Made by a program: the position numbers and the translations under genes. Below are positions 33,582-42,722 of a stretch of DNA of 64,000 nt, piece by piece. Origin of the DNA: Pelotalea chapellei (GTDB taxonomy: Bacteria > Desulfobacterota > Desulfuromonadia > Geobacterales > Pseudopelobacteraceae); NCBI RefSeq assembly GCF_018531195.1, contig NZ_JAHDYS010000003.1, positions 186,001-250,000 on the forward strand, written 5' to 3'. Under the pieces are notes generated by a model. It had not been told where the DNA came from, did no database searches, and worked only from the letters and a program-made list of their open reading frames with translations. Position 1 is the stretch's first letter. Each line of letters starts with the position of its first letter.

Positions 33582-34661
33582 CTACCTTGACCGGGGATAT
33601 GAGCCCAGGATCTTGATGAACTGGCAGCATTCCTTGAGATCTTCAAGGGCAGCGGCTACCTCGGGGTCGGAAATGTGACCGAAAAGGTCAAGGAAGAAGA
33701 TATATTCCCATGCTTTGCTTTTGAAGGGGCGTGATTCAATTTTAGAGAGGTTGATACCGCGCTTGGCAAAGGGCTCCAGCATGCGGCAGAGAATGCCTGG
33801 TTCGTCCTTGACCGAGAATAAAACCGAGGTTTTGTCGTTCCCTGACCGTTCACAACCCTTGCGTGAAATAACCAGAAAGCGCGTAAAATTATTAACCTGG
33901 TCCTCAATCCTGCTCCTGACGACCTTTAGATCGTAGAGGGAAGCTGCCAGTTCACTGGCAATGGCAGCAGCCGTATAATCTTCACTGGCAATCTGGGCAG
34001 CCACGGCAGTTGAGGCCACATCTACCGCAGGAATCCCTGCCAGATTTTCATCTATCCATTGCCGGCACTGGGCAATGGGCTGAGCATGAGAATAGATTTT
34101 TTTGATATCTTCAAGTCGGCCTGTTCGGGAAAGCAAGTCGTGATGGACCTCCAGTAGGATCTCGGAGGTTATCTGAAGATTGCTCTCCATAAACATATCC
34201 AGCGTATGAGAGACCACCCCTTCGGTGGAATTTTCCACCGGCACAACACCGTACAGCGCCTTACCCTTTTCAACTTCTTCAAAAACAGCAGGAATTGACT
34301 TAAGCGGCACCAATTCAGCCGAAAGTCCAAACTGCTGCATGGTGGCAAGGTGACTGAAGGTTGCCTTGGGGCCGAGGAAAGCCACCTTCATCGGCGATTC
34401 GAGGGAAAGACAGGCGGAAATTATTTCGCGGTAGATGCTGCGCAGAGCATCATTGGGAAAAGGTCCCTGGTTGCCGCTTAACAGGCGCTCATAGATCTGG
34501 CGCTCCCGGCCCGGCACATGAAACTCCATGTTGCTGCCGGATTTGAGCCGTCCCACATTGAGCACAACCTGTGCGCGCTCGTTGAGAAGCTCAACAATAC
34601 GGTCGTCAATACTGTCGATCGAGGCACGAAGTTGTTCGATTGTCGGTGTATTCTGCTGCAC
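33582..34661 (-). CDS. pheA: Bifunctional chorismate mutase / prephenate dehydratase
   Basis: 359 residues from a GTG at 34661 (AAGGTGG five bases upstream). The frame stays open 65 codons further, but that part has no family match. Residues ~8-85 are the chorismate mutase helices (LRASIDSIDDRIVELLNERAQ). Then the prephenate dehydratase domain with ATFSHLATMQQF and VPVENSTEGVVSHTLDMF, and a C-terminal ACT domain with ESRPFKSKAWEYIFF, the phenylalanine-sensing motif. First gene of the aromatic operon; tyrA begins ten bases after its stop. Confidence 0.94.
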   Translation of the reverse strand: MQQNTPTIEQLRASIDSIDDRIVELLNERAQVVLNVGRLKSGSNMEFHVPGRERQIYERLLSGNQGPFPNDALRSIYREIISACLSLESPMKVAFLGPKATFSHLATMQQFGLSAELVPLKSIPAVFEEVEKGKALYGVVPVENSTEGVVSHTLDMFMESNLQITSEILLEVHHDLLSRTGRLEDIKKIYSHAQPIAQCRQWIDENLAGIPAVDVASTAVAAQIASEDYTAAAIASELAASLYDLKVVRSRIEDQVNNFTRFLVISRKGCERSGNDKTSVLFSVKDEPGILCRMLEPFAKRGINLSKIESRPFKSKAWEYIFFLDLFGHISDPEVAAALEDLKECCQFIKILGSYPRSR

Positions 34662-34825
34662 AAGAACCACCTTGGAGTAGTCTGGAAAGCGCGGAATATA
34701 CTGGAAGACCTTATAAAATGCAACTGTTTTGATCTTGAACAGATCGGCGCAGGATGCAGGTTGACGGCCAAGAAAAACAGATGAAAACGAGTGCTCGGCG
34801 GAAGATATAGAATAAGGTTTTTCTT

Positions 34826-35377
34826 TCAGAGCACCTTTCCAAAACGAGTCAACCATGAATCAAAGATGAGGACCTTCGCTTCACCAAACAGACCGAGGGA
34901 GCAGCGCACTTTCTCAATGGTTTTCCTGTGTGACAGCTTGTGAGGGTTCTTCGAATAAAAAAGATCCGAAAAGCAGATAATCTCTTCAGCCAGATTCTGC
35001 GGGGTCATATCGTGATGCGGGAGCGGCAATTCCTGGGCAACAATGTCAGATACCGTCAAGCCGACACCAATGTGCCGCTCGCAGACAAGTGCATGGCGAG
35101 GCAATCCTTCGGCATCAAGTATCTCTCGCCCATGTATCCCGTGGGTAATATAGGGAAAACCGCCATGCACGCCGATGCCCGGCGCATTGACACGACAAAC
35201 TCCAATATCATGAAGCATGGCTGCCTCTTCAAGGAAGACAATCTCCGTCTCCTCAAGACCAAGAGTATGCCCCACGGCAACTGCCAACTCGGCCACCATC
35301 TTTCCATGAATCAGTATCAGCTCAAGAGATTCGCCTTCAAAATACTTTCCCATAATCAGCCGGCTATCTACAACCAT
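34826..35377 (-). CDS. HD-domain phosphohydrolase-like protein
   Basis: 183 residues from the ATG at 35377 (GGAGG five bases upstream). HD-domain pattern: IHGKMVAELAVAVG, then EAAMLHDIGVCRV with the His-Asp pair, then HGIHGREIL and CERHIGVG. This order fits an HDIG-type metal phosphohydrolase of unknown substrate. It sits upstream of pheA on the same strand, but a 160-base gap and a different function make operon membership uncertain. Divergent from the redox cluster that starts at 35513. Confidence 0.83.
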   Translation of the reverse strand: MVVDSRLIMGKYFEGESLELILIHGKMVAELAVAVGHTLGLEETEIVFLEEAAMLHDIGVCRVNAPGIGVHGGFPYITHGIHGREILDAEGLPRHALVCERHIGVGLTVSDIVAQELPLPHHDMTPQNLAEEIICFSDLFYSKNPHKLSHRKTIEKVRCSLGLFGEAKVLIFDSWLTRFGKVL

Positions 35378-35512
35378 ACTTTCCTCCACAGTGCCTTTTG
35401 TACGCTCTAGCTTTCATAAAGTTTATGCCACTTCTTGACCACGGTCATTAAATTTAAACTCTGGTCTGCGCTATATTTCAATCATACAGAACATGAACAG
35501 GGGAGACGACAT

Positions 35513-35734
35513 ATGGAATTCAAAAACGGACTTGGTGACAAAGCCATTCAGGATGTGATGCAAAATTATCCGGGAATTGGCGATATCCTCAATCGTTATG
35601 ACATTGGATGTGTGACCTGCAAAGTCGGTATTTGCCTGTTGAAGGACGTGGTCTCCATTCACGGCCTTTCCAAGGATGATGAAGCTAAGATCGAAATGGA
35701 AATAAACAACTACCTCACGGAAAAAGGAGAATAA
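35513..35734 (+). CDS. Small CxxC redox-type protein (DUF1858/RIC N-domain-like)
   Basis: 73 residues from the ATG at 35513, with GGGGAG upstream; an earlier in-frame start lacks a ribosome site. The sequence IQDVMQNYPGIGDILNRYDIGCVTCKVG recalls DUF1858 redox-disulfide domains and the N-terminal domain of RIC/ScdA iron-centre repair proteins (YPG...F...GI.C..C). The third Cys (GICLLKD) is four residues on. First gene of a rightward cluster with a ferredoxin-like protein and a hemerythrin. A role in redox or iron-sulfur repair is inference. Confidence 0.7.
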   Translation: MEFKNGLGDKAIQDVMQNYPGIGDILNRYDIGCVTCKVGICLLKDVVSIHGLSKDDEAKIEMEINNYLTEKGE

Positions 35735-35736
35735 TC

Positions 35737-36201
35737 ATGGGACACAATGGACATTCAGGATGCGGTTGCCCCGGCAGCATGGCACGGGTCATTGAGCGGC
35801 AGGAAACAGCAGACACAACGGGAACTAAGGCACCTTCAGAACTGCGACAGTGGCCGGTTCAGCTACACTTGGTGCCCCCCACTGCACCTTATTTTCAAAA
35901 TGCGGACATCCTGATAAGTGCAGACTGCGTCGCCTTTGCCATGGGAAGCATGCATCAGGACCTGCTCAAAGACAAGGCGCTGGCGATTGCCTGCCCCAAA
36001 CTGGACGATACCAGCGCATATGTTGACAAGCTGGCTCACATTTTCAGCGCCAATGAAATCAAAAGCATTACAGTGGCTATCATGGAAGTTCCCTGCTGCC
36101 GAGGTTTGGACATCATGGTCAAGGAAGCCCTTCACAAAAGCGGCAAAGCAATTCCCCTGGAAAGCATTATCATTGGTATCAACGGAGAGCGGAGGAACTG
36201 A
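35737..36201 (+). CDS. Ferredoxin-family C-terminal-like protein lacking the 4Fe-4S domain
   Basis: 154 residues, starting two bases after the previous stop. The N-terminal HSGCGCPGSMARV, then QWPVQLHLVPPTAPYFQNADILISADC, CPKLDD...YVDKL and MEVPCCRGL, are signatures of a ~280-residue 4Fe-4S ferredoxin family. Here the usual N-terminal pair of CxxCxxC clusters is absent. The remaining cysteines could still bind a metal. Its stop overlaps the hemerythrin start by one base, so translation is coupled. Confidence 0.72.
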   Translation: MGHNGHSGCGCPGSMARVIERQETADTTGTKAPSELRQWPVQLHLVPPTAPYFQNADILISADCVAFAMGSMHQDLLKDKALAIACPKLDDTSAYVDKLAHIFSANEIKSITVAIMEVPCCRGLDIMVKEALHKSGKAIPLESIIIGINGERRN

Positions 36202-36752
36202 TGAAAAAGGATATAACAGCCGCATTGGTGAATGAACATCGCCTTATTCTCAGAATGATCGCTCTTCTGGAACGTAATGCAAAACTCACTGCGGAAGGCA
36301 GCTATTCCAACTGGCAATTCTATCTGGATGGGGTCGACTTTATCAGGAATTATGCGGATAAATATCATCATGCCAAGGAAGAAGATGTGCTTTTTGAAGC
36401 CCTGATAACAAACGGCATGCCCAGGGAGAACAGTCCGATTGCTGCTATGTTAATGGAACATGACCAGGGACGCGCTTACGTGGCTGCCATGGAAACAGCG
36501 GCCCGTGCAGCCTTGGCAGGTGAGACCGACGCAAGGACCATTATTTCAGAGAATGCACTGGCGTATGCAGAACTGCTGCGTGAGCATATCAGCAAGGAAG
36601 ACGAGATACTGTATCCTCTGGCAGAACGGGTCATTCCCGAAGAACTGCGCGACTCGATAATCAGTGGCTATGCCCAAGCTGAAACAAAAACAACCCATGA
36701 TTTTGCCAATCATTATGAAACAGTTGTGGCCCATTATGAGCGAGAAGTGTAA
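36201..36752 (+). CDS. Hemerythrin HHE domain protein
   Basis: 183 residues, di-iron four-helix bundle. Helix motifs with the expected ligands: NEHRLILRM, KYHHAKEEDVLFEAL, EHDQGRAYV, EHISKEDEILYPLAE. These match the hemerythrin/HHE family, which binds O2 or NO or repairs iron centres. It is coupled to the ferredoxin-like gene and near the CxxC protein, so together they resemble a split RIC/YtfE arrangement (CxxC domain plus hemerythrin). The repair role is inference. Confidence 0.88.
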   Translation: MKKDITAALVNEHRLILRMIALLERNAKLTAEGSYSNWQFYLDGVDFIRNYADKYHHAKEEDVLFEALITNGMPRENSPIAAMLMEHDQGRAYVAAMETAARAALAGETDARTIISENALAYAELLREHISKEDEILYPLAERVIPEELRDSIISGYAQAETKTTHDFANHYETVVAHYEREV

Positions 36753-36796
36753 AAACAATCTGCAGCTACATTTCCAGGCAAGTTCAGGAGGGAATC

Positions 36797-37228
36797 GTGG
36801 ATTCGTTATTATCACAGGAATGGCTTAGCCAGGATATTGTCCGACAATCCAGCGATGCGATCATGTTCTCCGACCGCGAGGGTCTTATCCGGCTCTGGAA
36901 CAATGGGGCGGTGCGCATGTTCGGCTACACTGAAGAAGAAGCGCTAGGGCAGTCGCTGGATCTCATCATACCGGAAAACCTCCGCGGCAGGCACTGGGAA
37001 GGATATTACCGGGTGATGCAGAGCGGCAGCAGCCATTACAGCATTGATCTGCTCTCGGCCCCGGCGCTCCGCAAGGATGGCACACGCCTTTCCACAGAAT
37101 TTTCCATGGTGCTGGTCAAAGATGAGGACGGCACCATGCTCGGCGTAGCCGCCATTATCCGCGATGTTACGGCCCGCTGGCAGCGCGAAAAAGAGTTGAA
37201 AGAGCGTCTTAAGGCTCTGGAAGGGTGA
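36797..37228 (+). CDS. Single PAS-domain protein
   Basis: 143 residues from a GTG at 36797 with AGGAGGGA seven bases upstream. One PAS fold fills it: SSDAIMFSDREGLIRLWNNG, MFGYTEEEALGQSL, RKDGTRLSTEFSMVLV and GVAAIIRDVTARWQRE, ending in a short helix. No kinase, cyclase or DNA-binding part follows, so it probably acts through a partner. It follows the hemerythrin gene by 44 bases. Ligand or cofactor cannot be read from the sequence. Confidence 0.85.
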   Translation: MDSLLSQEWLSQDIVRQSSDAIMFSDREGLIRLWNNGAVRMFGYTEEEALGQSLDLIIPENLRGRHWEGYYRVMQSGSSHYSIDLLSAPALRKDGTRLSTEFSMVLVKDEDGTMLGVAAIIRDVTARWQREKELKERLKALEG

Positions 37229-37433
37229 GACGGAAACGGGTTAAGGGGTAAGAGCAAAAGCTGCCACCGTACCCCGTGACTCAGTGACTCGAGGACTTCG
37301 TGACTCACTACTTTGGGACTCCCTGTTTCCTTTACAATCTCATCACCCCTGTGATAGCCTCACCGAAAAAATCGGTCCCGTGCCGTGGCGCCCATCATCC
37401 AGATAGGCCATGACATGGAGCCCCAGGAGATTT

Positions 37434-38441
37434 ATGAAACGCAAAGCAGTTGCCCTCCTTTCCGGAGGTCTCGATTCGACCCTTGCGGTCAAAATGATGC
37501 TCGACATGGGCATTGACGTAGAAGCCCTTAATTTCACCTCCCCTTTCTGCACCTGCACCGGCAAGAATTCAGGCTGCAAATCCGAAGCGGTTCGTGTTGC
37601 CCAGGAATTCAACATTCCCATCAAAGTCGTTCACAAGGGCCTCGACTACCTTGAAATCGTGCGCAACCCGCGCCACGGCTATGGCAAAGGGGTTAATCCC
37701 TGCGTGGACTGTCGCATTTATCTGCTGCGCAAGGCCAAAGAGTACATGCAGGAAAGCGGTGCCGATTTCATCATCACCGGAGAGGTACTGGGTCAACGTC
37801 CCATGAGCCAGCGCAGGGACACCATGCGGGTGATCGAACGCGAAAGCGGCCTGGAAGGGCTCTTGTTACGGCCTCTCTCAGCCCAGCACTTCGAACCCAC
37901 CATTCCCGAGCTGGAGGGATGGGTTGACCGCGAAAAACTTCTGGCAATCAAGGGACGTTCGCGCAAGGATCAGTTCCAACTGGCCGACGAACTTGACGTA
38001 AAGAACTACCCCTGCCCTGCCGGTGGCTGCCTGCTGACTGAACTCTCTTTTGTTCCCAAAGTGCGTGACATCTTCGACCATTCCGACGAGCTCAATCAGC
38101 GGGATTTCCGGATGCTCAAGATGGGGCGCCATTTCCGTATCGGCAAGCGCACCAAAGTCATCATCGGCCGCGACGAAAACGACAATCGAATTCTGGAAAC
38201 AGCCATACAGCCGGGTGAAACCAGAATCACATGGCTCGACGGCAATACTCCGTTGGGAGCGGTCATGGGCGTGCAGAACGAAACCTGTCTCGAACTGGCG
38301 GCCCGGATCCTGCTGCGCTACACCAAGGCTGAAGCTGGTATGGACTGCCGCATCAAGGTTCAGCACGACGATAACGAGAGAATTCTCACCATTTCGAACA
38401 GCATGGATGAAGCAGCCGTCAGCAGCTACATAGTTGCTTGA
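37434..38441 (+). CDS. PP-loop ATPase, probable tRNA sulfur-transfer-type enzyme
   Basis: 335 residues from the ATG at 37434 (AGGAG seven bases upstream). N-terminal PP-loop SGGLDSTLAVKM, then two Cys pairs (FCTCTGKNSGC and NPCVDCRIY) and a later CPAGGCLLTE. PP-loop plus paired cysteines fits tRNA thiolation enzymes (MnmA/ThiI/TtcA-type). The C-terminal third (ILETAIQPGETRITWLDG...) resembles the NFACT-R/DUF814 RNA-binding domain. The exact nucleotide modified is not known. It stands alone, with a bidirectional terminator downstream. The 200-base gap before it holds only gtgactca-type short repeats. Confidence 0.8.
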   Translation: MKRKAVALLSGGLDSTLAVKMMLDMGIDVEALNFTSPFCTCTGKNSGCKSEAVRVAQEFNIPIKVVHKGLDYLEIVRNPRHGYGKGVNPCVDCRIYLLRKAKEYMQESGADFIITGEVLGQRPMSQRRDTMRVIERESGLEGLLLRPLSAQHFEPTIPELEGWVDREKLLAIKGRSRKDQFQLADELDVKNYPCPAGGCLLTELSFVPKVRDIFDHSDELNQRDFRMLKMGRHFRIGKRTKVIIGRDENDNRILETAIQPGETRITWLDGNTPLGAVMGVQNETCLELAARILLRYTKAEAGMDCRIKVQHDDNERILTISNSMDEAAVSSYIVA

Positions 38442-38466
38442 ATAGACAAGCTGCACTCCTGAACCC

Positions 38467-38502
38467 AAAAAGAGCAACCCGCCCAAGCAGGTTGCTCTTT
38501 TT
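38467..38502. terminator. Bidirectional terminator between convergent genes
   Basis: 13-bp stem AAAAAGAGCAACC / GGTTGCTCTTTTT with a 10-nt loop between the PP-loop gene and the leftward YfbR-like gene. A and T runs on both sides. Confidence 0.88.
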
Positions 38503-38525
38503 TATTGTTGAGAGTGATAAAAAAG

Positions 38526-39140
38526 TTACCCCAGATTCAGTTCATCCAGTGACAACCTGTACCCCGGCAGAAATTTTTCCATGAAGTAATGCACTTCCGG
38601 CAGCGGGCTGGCGGCCAGATACTCCTGATGCTCTGCCCCGGCCCGGCGGAACTCCAGATTTCCCGACTTCTCCTCTTCAATGCATTTAGTCAGCGCTGCA
38701 ATCTTGTCAGCTGCCTTGACCAGGGCAGCGTACTCCGGTTCTTCCTCAAAAAAGAACAACGACTCGTATTCCTCTGCCAGTTCGGACGGCAACATGCCCA
38801 GCAGTCTGCGCCGTGCCCGGTCTTCAAGTTGATGAAAAGAATGTTTAAAATTGGGGTTAAAATGTTTCACCGGAGTAGGCATGTCACCGGTGAATATTTC
38901 ACTGGCATCGTGAAAGATACCGCACAAAGCGACCCGGTTCGGATCGATATCACCGTCAAAATAGGTATTACGAATCATAGCCAAGGCATGGGCAATGACA
39001 GCAACATCAAGGCTATGCTCTTGTATGTTTTCAGGAACGGTATTGCGCATTAGTCCCCAGCGACTGATGTAACGCATACGGGAGATGAATGCAAAAAAGT
39101 CGTACTGCTCCGACCGGGGGGTATGATCTTTTGTGTTCAC
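38526..39140 (-). CDS. YfbR-like HD-domain 5'-deoxynucleotidase
   Basis: 204 residues, close to E. coli YfbR (199). It removes phosphate from deoxynucleoside monophosphates. Seen: SRMRYISRWGLMRNTVPENIQEHSLDVAVIA (Arg and first His), GIFHDASEIFTGDMPTPVK (His-Asp pair), and KAADKIAALTKCIEEE (third Asp). All metal ligands are in place. It lies just after dgt on the same strand (29 bases apart); both act on deoxynucleotides, so a joint pool-control role is plausible. Confidence 0.88.
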   Translation of the reverse strand: MNTKDHTPRSEQYDFFAFISRMRYISRWGLMRNTVPENIQEHSLDVAVIAHALAMIRNTYFDGDIDPNRVALCGIFHDASEIFTGDMPTPVKHFNPNFKHSFHQLEDRARRRLLGMLPSELAEEYESLFFFEEEPEYAALVKAADKIAALTKCIEEEKSGNLEFRRAGAEHQEYLAASPLPEVHYFMEKFLPGYRLSLDELNLG

Positions 39141-39169
39141 AGATTTCCTCCACGCATGGTTGATAGCAT

Positions 39170-40312
39170 TTAAGTTCTCTCATATGGTTCAAATAGACGC
39201 CTGTATTCATCCAGGGCAAAACGATCCGTCATGCCGGCGATGTAATCGCACACCACCCGCTGAATGCCGAACTGGTCGAAGCGTGCATGGTACTTGGGAG
39301 GCAGCAGCGTGGGATAACGCAGGTAGGTTTCAAAGAGACGGGTGATGAATATCTCTGCCTTGATGCGCATTTTTTCCACCTTGTAATGGCGGTAGAGATT
39401 CTCAAACAGGAAACGTTTCAGCTTCATGTTCAGCATCACAATCTCATCACTGAAATGAACCACAGTCTGGTTTACCAGCCGCAGGTCTTCACAATTCACG
39501 ATAGAATATTTTTCAAGATTTGCGGCGACGGTACTGCAGATATCCATGATCTGAAGGCCGATCAGTGCACTGATGGTCTGGTAAACGAGGCGCCTGTCAT
39601 CGATGGTGGGATACTTCTGACGGACTTCGGTGCTGACTCTTTGCCACAGGTCAATGCGCTCCAGCATGTCAAGGGTGATATAGCCGGACTTGAGACCATC
39701 ATCGATGTCGTGGTTGTTGTAGGCAATCTCGTCAGCGTAATTTATAAGCTGCGCCTCGATTGAGGGGACCACTCCCGGCAAAAATCCGGCCATAACTTCT
39801 GTAGGACTATCAAAGGGCCCGGCATGCTTGATGATTCCTTCGCGAACCTCCCAGGTCAAGTTCAACCCATTGAAAGAAGGATAGCGCTCCTCCAGTTCGT
39901 CCACCACCCGGAAAGACTGCAAATTGTGCTCAAACCCGCCGTAGTCCCGCATCAGCTGATCCAACACCTCCTCACCTGTGTGACCGAAAGGGGTATGTCC
40001 CAGGTCATGGGCCAGCGCCAATGCTTCTGTCAACTCTTCGTTCAGATGAAGTTTACGCGCAATTGCACGACCTATCTGGGAAACTTCCAGGGAGTGAGTC
40101 AGGCGAGTGCGGTAGTAATCTCCCTCATGATTTACGAAGACCTGGGTCTTGTATTCCAACCGGCGAAAAGCTGCACAGTGAATGATGCGGTCGCGATCCC
40201 GCTCAAAAGCGGGGCGGTTATCACGGAATTCTTCCTCATGTTTTCTGCCCAGGGAATAGGAGCTTTTGCAGGCATAATCCGCAAGATCTGCGCGTTCTGT
40301 GGAATCAGTCAT
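39170..40312 (-). CDS. dgt: Deoxyguanosine triphosphate triphosphohydrolase-like protein
   Basis: 380 residues from the ATG at 40312, with GGAGG eight bases upstream. dGTPase family enzymes split dNTPs into nucleoside and triphosphate. Seen: RDNRPAFERDRDRIIHCAAFRRLEYKTQV, the first His site RLTHSLEVSQIGRAIA, the HD site ALAHDLGHTPFGHTGEEVLD, and a later INYADEIAYNNHDIDDG with the last Asp. Length fits the short bacterial dGTPase-like type (about 370-400) rather than E. coli Dgt (505). Confidence 0.92.
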   Translation of the reverse strand: MTDSTERADLADYACKSSYSLGRKHEEEFRDNRPAFERDRDRIIHCAAFRRLEYKTQVFVNHEGDYYRTRLTHSLEVSQIGRAIARKLHLNEELTEALALAHDLGHTPFGHTGEEVLDQLMRDYGGFEHNLQSFRVVDELEERYPSFNGLNLTWEVREGIIKHAGPFDSPTEVMAGFLPGVVPSIEAQLINYADEIAYNNHDIDDGLKSGYITLDMLERIDLWQRVSTEVRQKYPTIDDRRLVYQTISALIGLQIMDICSTVAANLEKYSIVNCEDLRLVNQTVVHFSDEIVMLNMKLKRFLFENLYRHYKVEKMRIKAEIFITRLFETYLRYPTLLPPKYHARFDQFGIQRVVCDYIAGMTDRFALDEYRRLFEPYERT

Positions 40313-40412
40313 AACAGCACCTCCGCATGGGGTACGATAGTATGGGAGCAACCTATATTTTCAGCCTACGTGCATGAACATTAGAGCTTAAAGATGCCTG
40401 CGATTGAATACG

Positions 40413-41909
40413 TTATGCTGCTGGAACCCACACGGTAAAACAACTTCCGGTACCCGGTTTGCTCTGTACGCTAATCCTGCCGCCGATACCATCCATGATA
40501 CGGCTGGAAATGGCCAAGCCCAGGCCGGTTCCTTTTCCCGGAGACTTGGTGGTATAGAATGGATCGAAAATCTTTTTTAAATTTTCTGCGGATATGCCCC
40601 TGCCGTTATCCATTACATCGATACGTATAGATCCCCCCGACCGACCGGGAAGACCGGCTGGATCCGCCTTTACCCGGATAGCAAGCCGCCCATTGTCACC
40701 AAGCGCATCACGACCGTTAAGCAGAAGGTTGATCAGCACTTGCTGGAGTTGATGCTCATCAGTCAGTGCGCAGGGCAAAGGATCGTCAAGCTTCGCATTA
40801 AGAGGAGTCTGTTTCAACACTCCCTGTCGTGTAAGCAGTTCCGTGGTTTCCGATACCAGCCGCCCGATATCGACCTGCTTGATTTCGCTGCTTCGCGGAC
40901 GGGAATAATCGAGCAGCCCGCGCACGATCCGGTCGATGCGGGCACATTCCTTGGAGATTCTACCGGCATAATCCTGCATGGCTGCTTGAGAGGAGTTTTC
41001 ACTGGTCATGAGTTCTGCATATCCCATTATGGCAGAGAGCGGCGTACCGATCTCATGGGCAGTGCCGGCTGCAAGAAGTCCGATGGATGCCATTTTTTCA
41101 GAGGCAACGGTCTCTTCCCGCGCCTGGTGCAGATCTGCATTGGCTTTTTCCAAAGCTGTCACATGGGTCTGTACCTGCTGGTCTTTAAGTTGAAGTGTCT
41201 CAGACATGATATTAAACGATTCGGCCAGCCGTACCAGTTCTGCACTCCCTGAAACGTGCACCCGCTGATCATAATGGCCGTCGATGATCCGATCTATTGC
41301 ATGAAGCAGCCGATTGACCGGTTTTACAACAATGCGCATCAGAATGAAGGAGCCAAAGCCCGCAAGCAGAAAAAAATCAATTGCAAAATAGGCCAGAAAA
41401 AGCCGGCGCGAACGTTCCAATCGCCCCTTTTCAGCTGAGAGTGACAGAACAAGGCCGGCGCGTCCTGCAACCGCGCCATTGCGAATGACCGGACTGACCA
41501 AAGCAATGCCCGAGCCGTCCCCGAGCACTGCACTTCCGGCTCCACTTGATATCTTGACACTAAAAGGGCCATAGATATCGCTCCCTTCCCTGCCGGCAGT
41601 GTAAATACATTTGCCGTTGGCATCCAACAGGGAGAGGCGCACAAAATCAGGATCATCCGCCAGGTTTTGGGCGTAAATGGCGGAAGGTGAACCGGCGGTA
41701 ATCAGACCTTCGGGATAGACTGGAATGGTTTCAGGAAGCTGGTTGACGAAGGTTGCCAGCAAAATGCGTGCGTGCTGGGCTTTCTGGGAATAAAGATCAT
41801 TTGCAGAAGTGCGCAGCGCGAACAGGCTGAACAAAAGCCAGGTCAGCACCAACAGGCAGCAGAGAAAGGCAAGGATGGATACCGTAAGACTTGGTCTGAA
41901 AGTGCGCAT
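40413..41909 (-). CDS. Membrane sensor histidine kinase, no response regulator nearby
   Basis: 498 residues from the ATG at 41909, two bases after the prepilin peptidase stop. One N-terminal membrane helix ([21 protein letters not shown]), a periplasmic sensor region (~40-170), a second helix ([20 protein letters not shown]), and a HAMP domain with [15 protein letters not shown]. The DHp helix has its phospho-His in [15 protein letters not shown]. The ATP domain has [15 protein letters not shown] and [11 protein letters not shown]. No regulator gene is nearby, so the partner lies elsewhere. It follows pilD, so a link to pili or secretion is possible but not shown. Confidence 0.9.
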   Translation of the reverse strand: MRTFRPSLTVSILAFLCCLLVLTWLLFSLFALRTSANDLYSQKAQHARILLATFVNQLPETIPVYPEGLITAGSPSAIYAQNLADDPDFVRLSLLDANGKCIYTAGREGSDIYGPFSVKISSGAGSAVLGDGSGIALVSPVIRNGAVAGRAGLVLSLSAEKGRLERSRRLFLAYFAIDFFLLAGFGSFILMRIVVKPVNRLLHAIDRIIDGHYDQRVHVSGSAELVRLAESFNIMSETLQLKDQQVQTHVTALEKANADLHQAREETVASEKMASIGLLAAGTAHEIGTPLSAIMGYAELMTSENSSQAAMQDYAGRISKECARIDRIVRGLLDYSRPRSSEIKQVDIGRLVSETTELLTRQGVLKQTPLNAKLDDPLPCALTDEHQLQQVLINLLLNGRDALGDNGRLAIRVKADPAGLPGRSGGSIRIDVMDNGRGISAENLKKIFDPFYTTKSPGKGTGLGLAISSRIMDGIGGRISVQSKPGTGSCFTVWVPAA

Positions 41910-41911
41910 TT

Positions 41912-42712
41912 TCAGCTTTGCAGGGAACTGCCCAGGGTGAGGTACCAATGGATCAACTGACGGCCCCAAAAAATATAGAGGACTGCCGCAAAGGCAAGGT
42001 AGGGACCAAAGGGAATAGCCAGTTTGGAATCCTTTTTGTGGATAAGCATCAGTGAAATGCCGATCACTGAGCCGATCAGCGAACTGGCAAAGATGATGAA
42101 AGGGATTGCTTTCCAGCCCAGAAAGGCACCCATCATGGCAAGTAATTTAATATCGCCCCCACCCATGCCCTCTTTACCGGTCAGCCAATGGTAACCATAT
42201 GCCACAAGCAGCAGGCTTCCCCCGCCAAGCAGAATTCCAATCAGTGAGTTAAGCCATGAATGGTTAGGTAAAAAAAACGAGAATACAAAACCAAGCACGA
42301 TGCCAGGAAGGGATATTTCGTCCGGGATGATCTGATGTTCCAGATCAATAAAGGTGATTACCATCAGCGCCGAACAGAACAGAAAAAGAACCAGAAATGA
42401 GAATGTCGGCCCGAACCGCAGAAACAGCGCCAGGGTGAGCAGACCATTCAGCAATTCCACCAGGGGATACTGCAGGGAGATGTGCAATCCGCAGCCACGG
42501 CATTTGCCCCGCAGCAGCAGATAGCTGATCAGAGGTATATTGTCGTACCAACGGATTCCGCAGGAGCAGCGGGGGCAATGTGATGGCGGTGAAATTACGG
42601 ATTCATTCAGGGGCAAGCGGCAGATGCAGACATTCAAAAAGGAGCCGACAACAGCACCGAAAATGAATGCGCACATTGAAAGATAGAGCTCAAGTGTCAT
42701 AGGGAAGAACAT
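41912..42712 (-). CDS. pilD: Prepilin peptidase / N-methyltransferase
   Basis: Cleaves type IV prepilin leaders and methylates the new N-terminus. 266 residues from the ATG at 42712 (MFFPMTLELYLS); 42700 is equally possible, and neither has a clear ribosome site. The FGAVVGSFLNVCICRLP start, a zinc-type Cys set (CPRCSCGIRWYDN, CRGCG) of the methylase domain, and the two catalytic Asp motifs in FIDLEHQIIPDEISLP and GGGDIKLLAMMGAF are present. Eight membrane helices are expected. It sits between ptsI and a histidine kinase on the minus strand. Confidence 0.92.
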   Translation of the reverse strand: MFFPMTLELYLSMCAFIFGAVVGSFLNVCICRLPLNESVISPPSHCPRCSCGIRWYDNIPLISYLLLRGKCRGCGLHISLQYPLVELLNGLLTLALFLRFGPTFSFLVLFLFCSALMVITFIDLEHQIIPDEISLPGIVLGFVFSFFLPNHSWLNSLIGILLGGGSLLLVAYGYHWLTGKEGMGGGDIKLLAMMGAFLGWKAIPFIIFASSLIGSVIGISLMLIHKKDSKLAIPFGPYLAFAAVLYIFWGRQLIHWYLTLGSSLQS

Positions 42713-42722
42713 TTTTCTGTCA

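Noticed and set aside
37229-37433. Short gtgactca-type repeats before the PP-loop gene as part of the composite repeat
   Set aside because: The words do not match those of the four blocks; only a few short direct repeats are seen.
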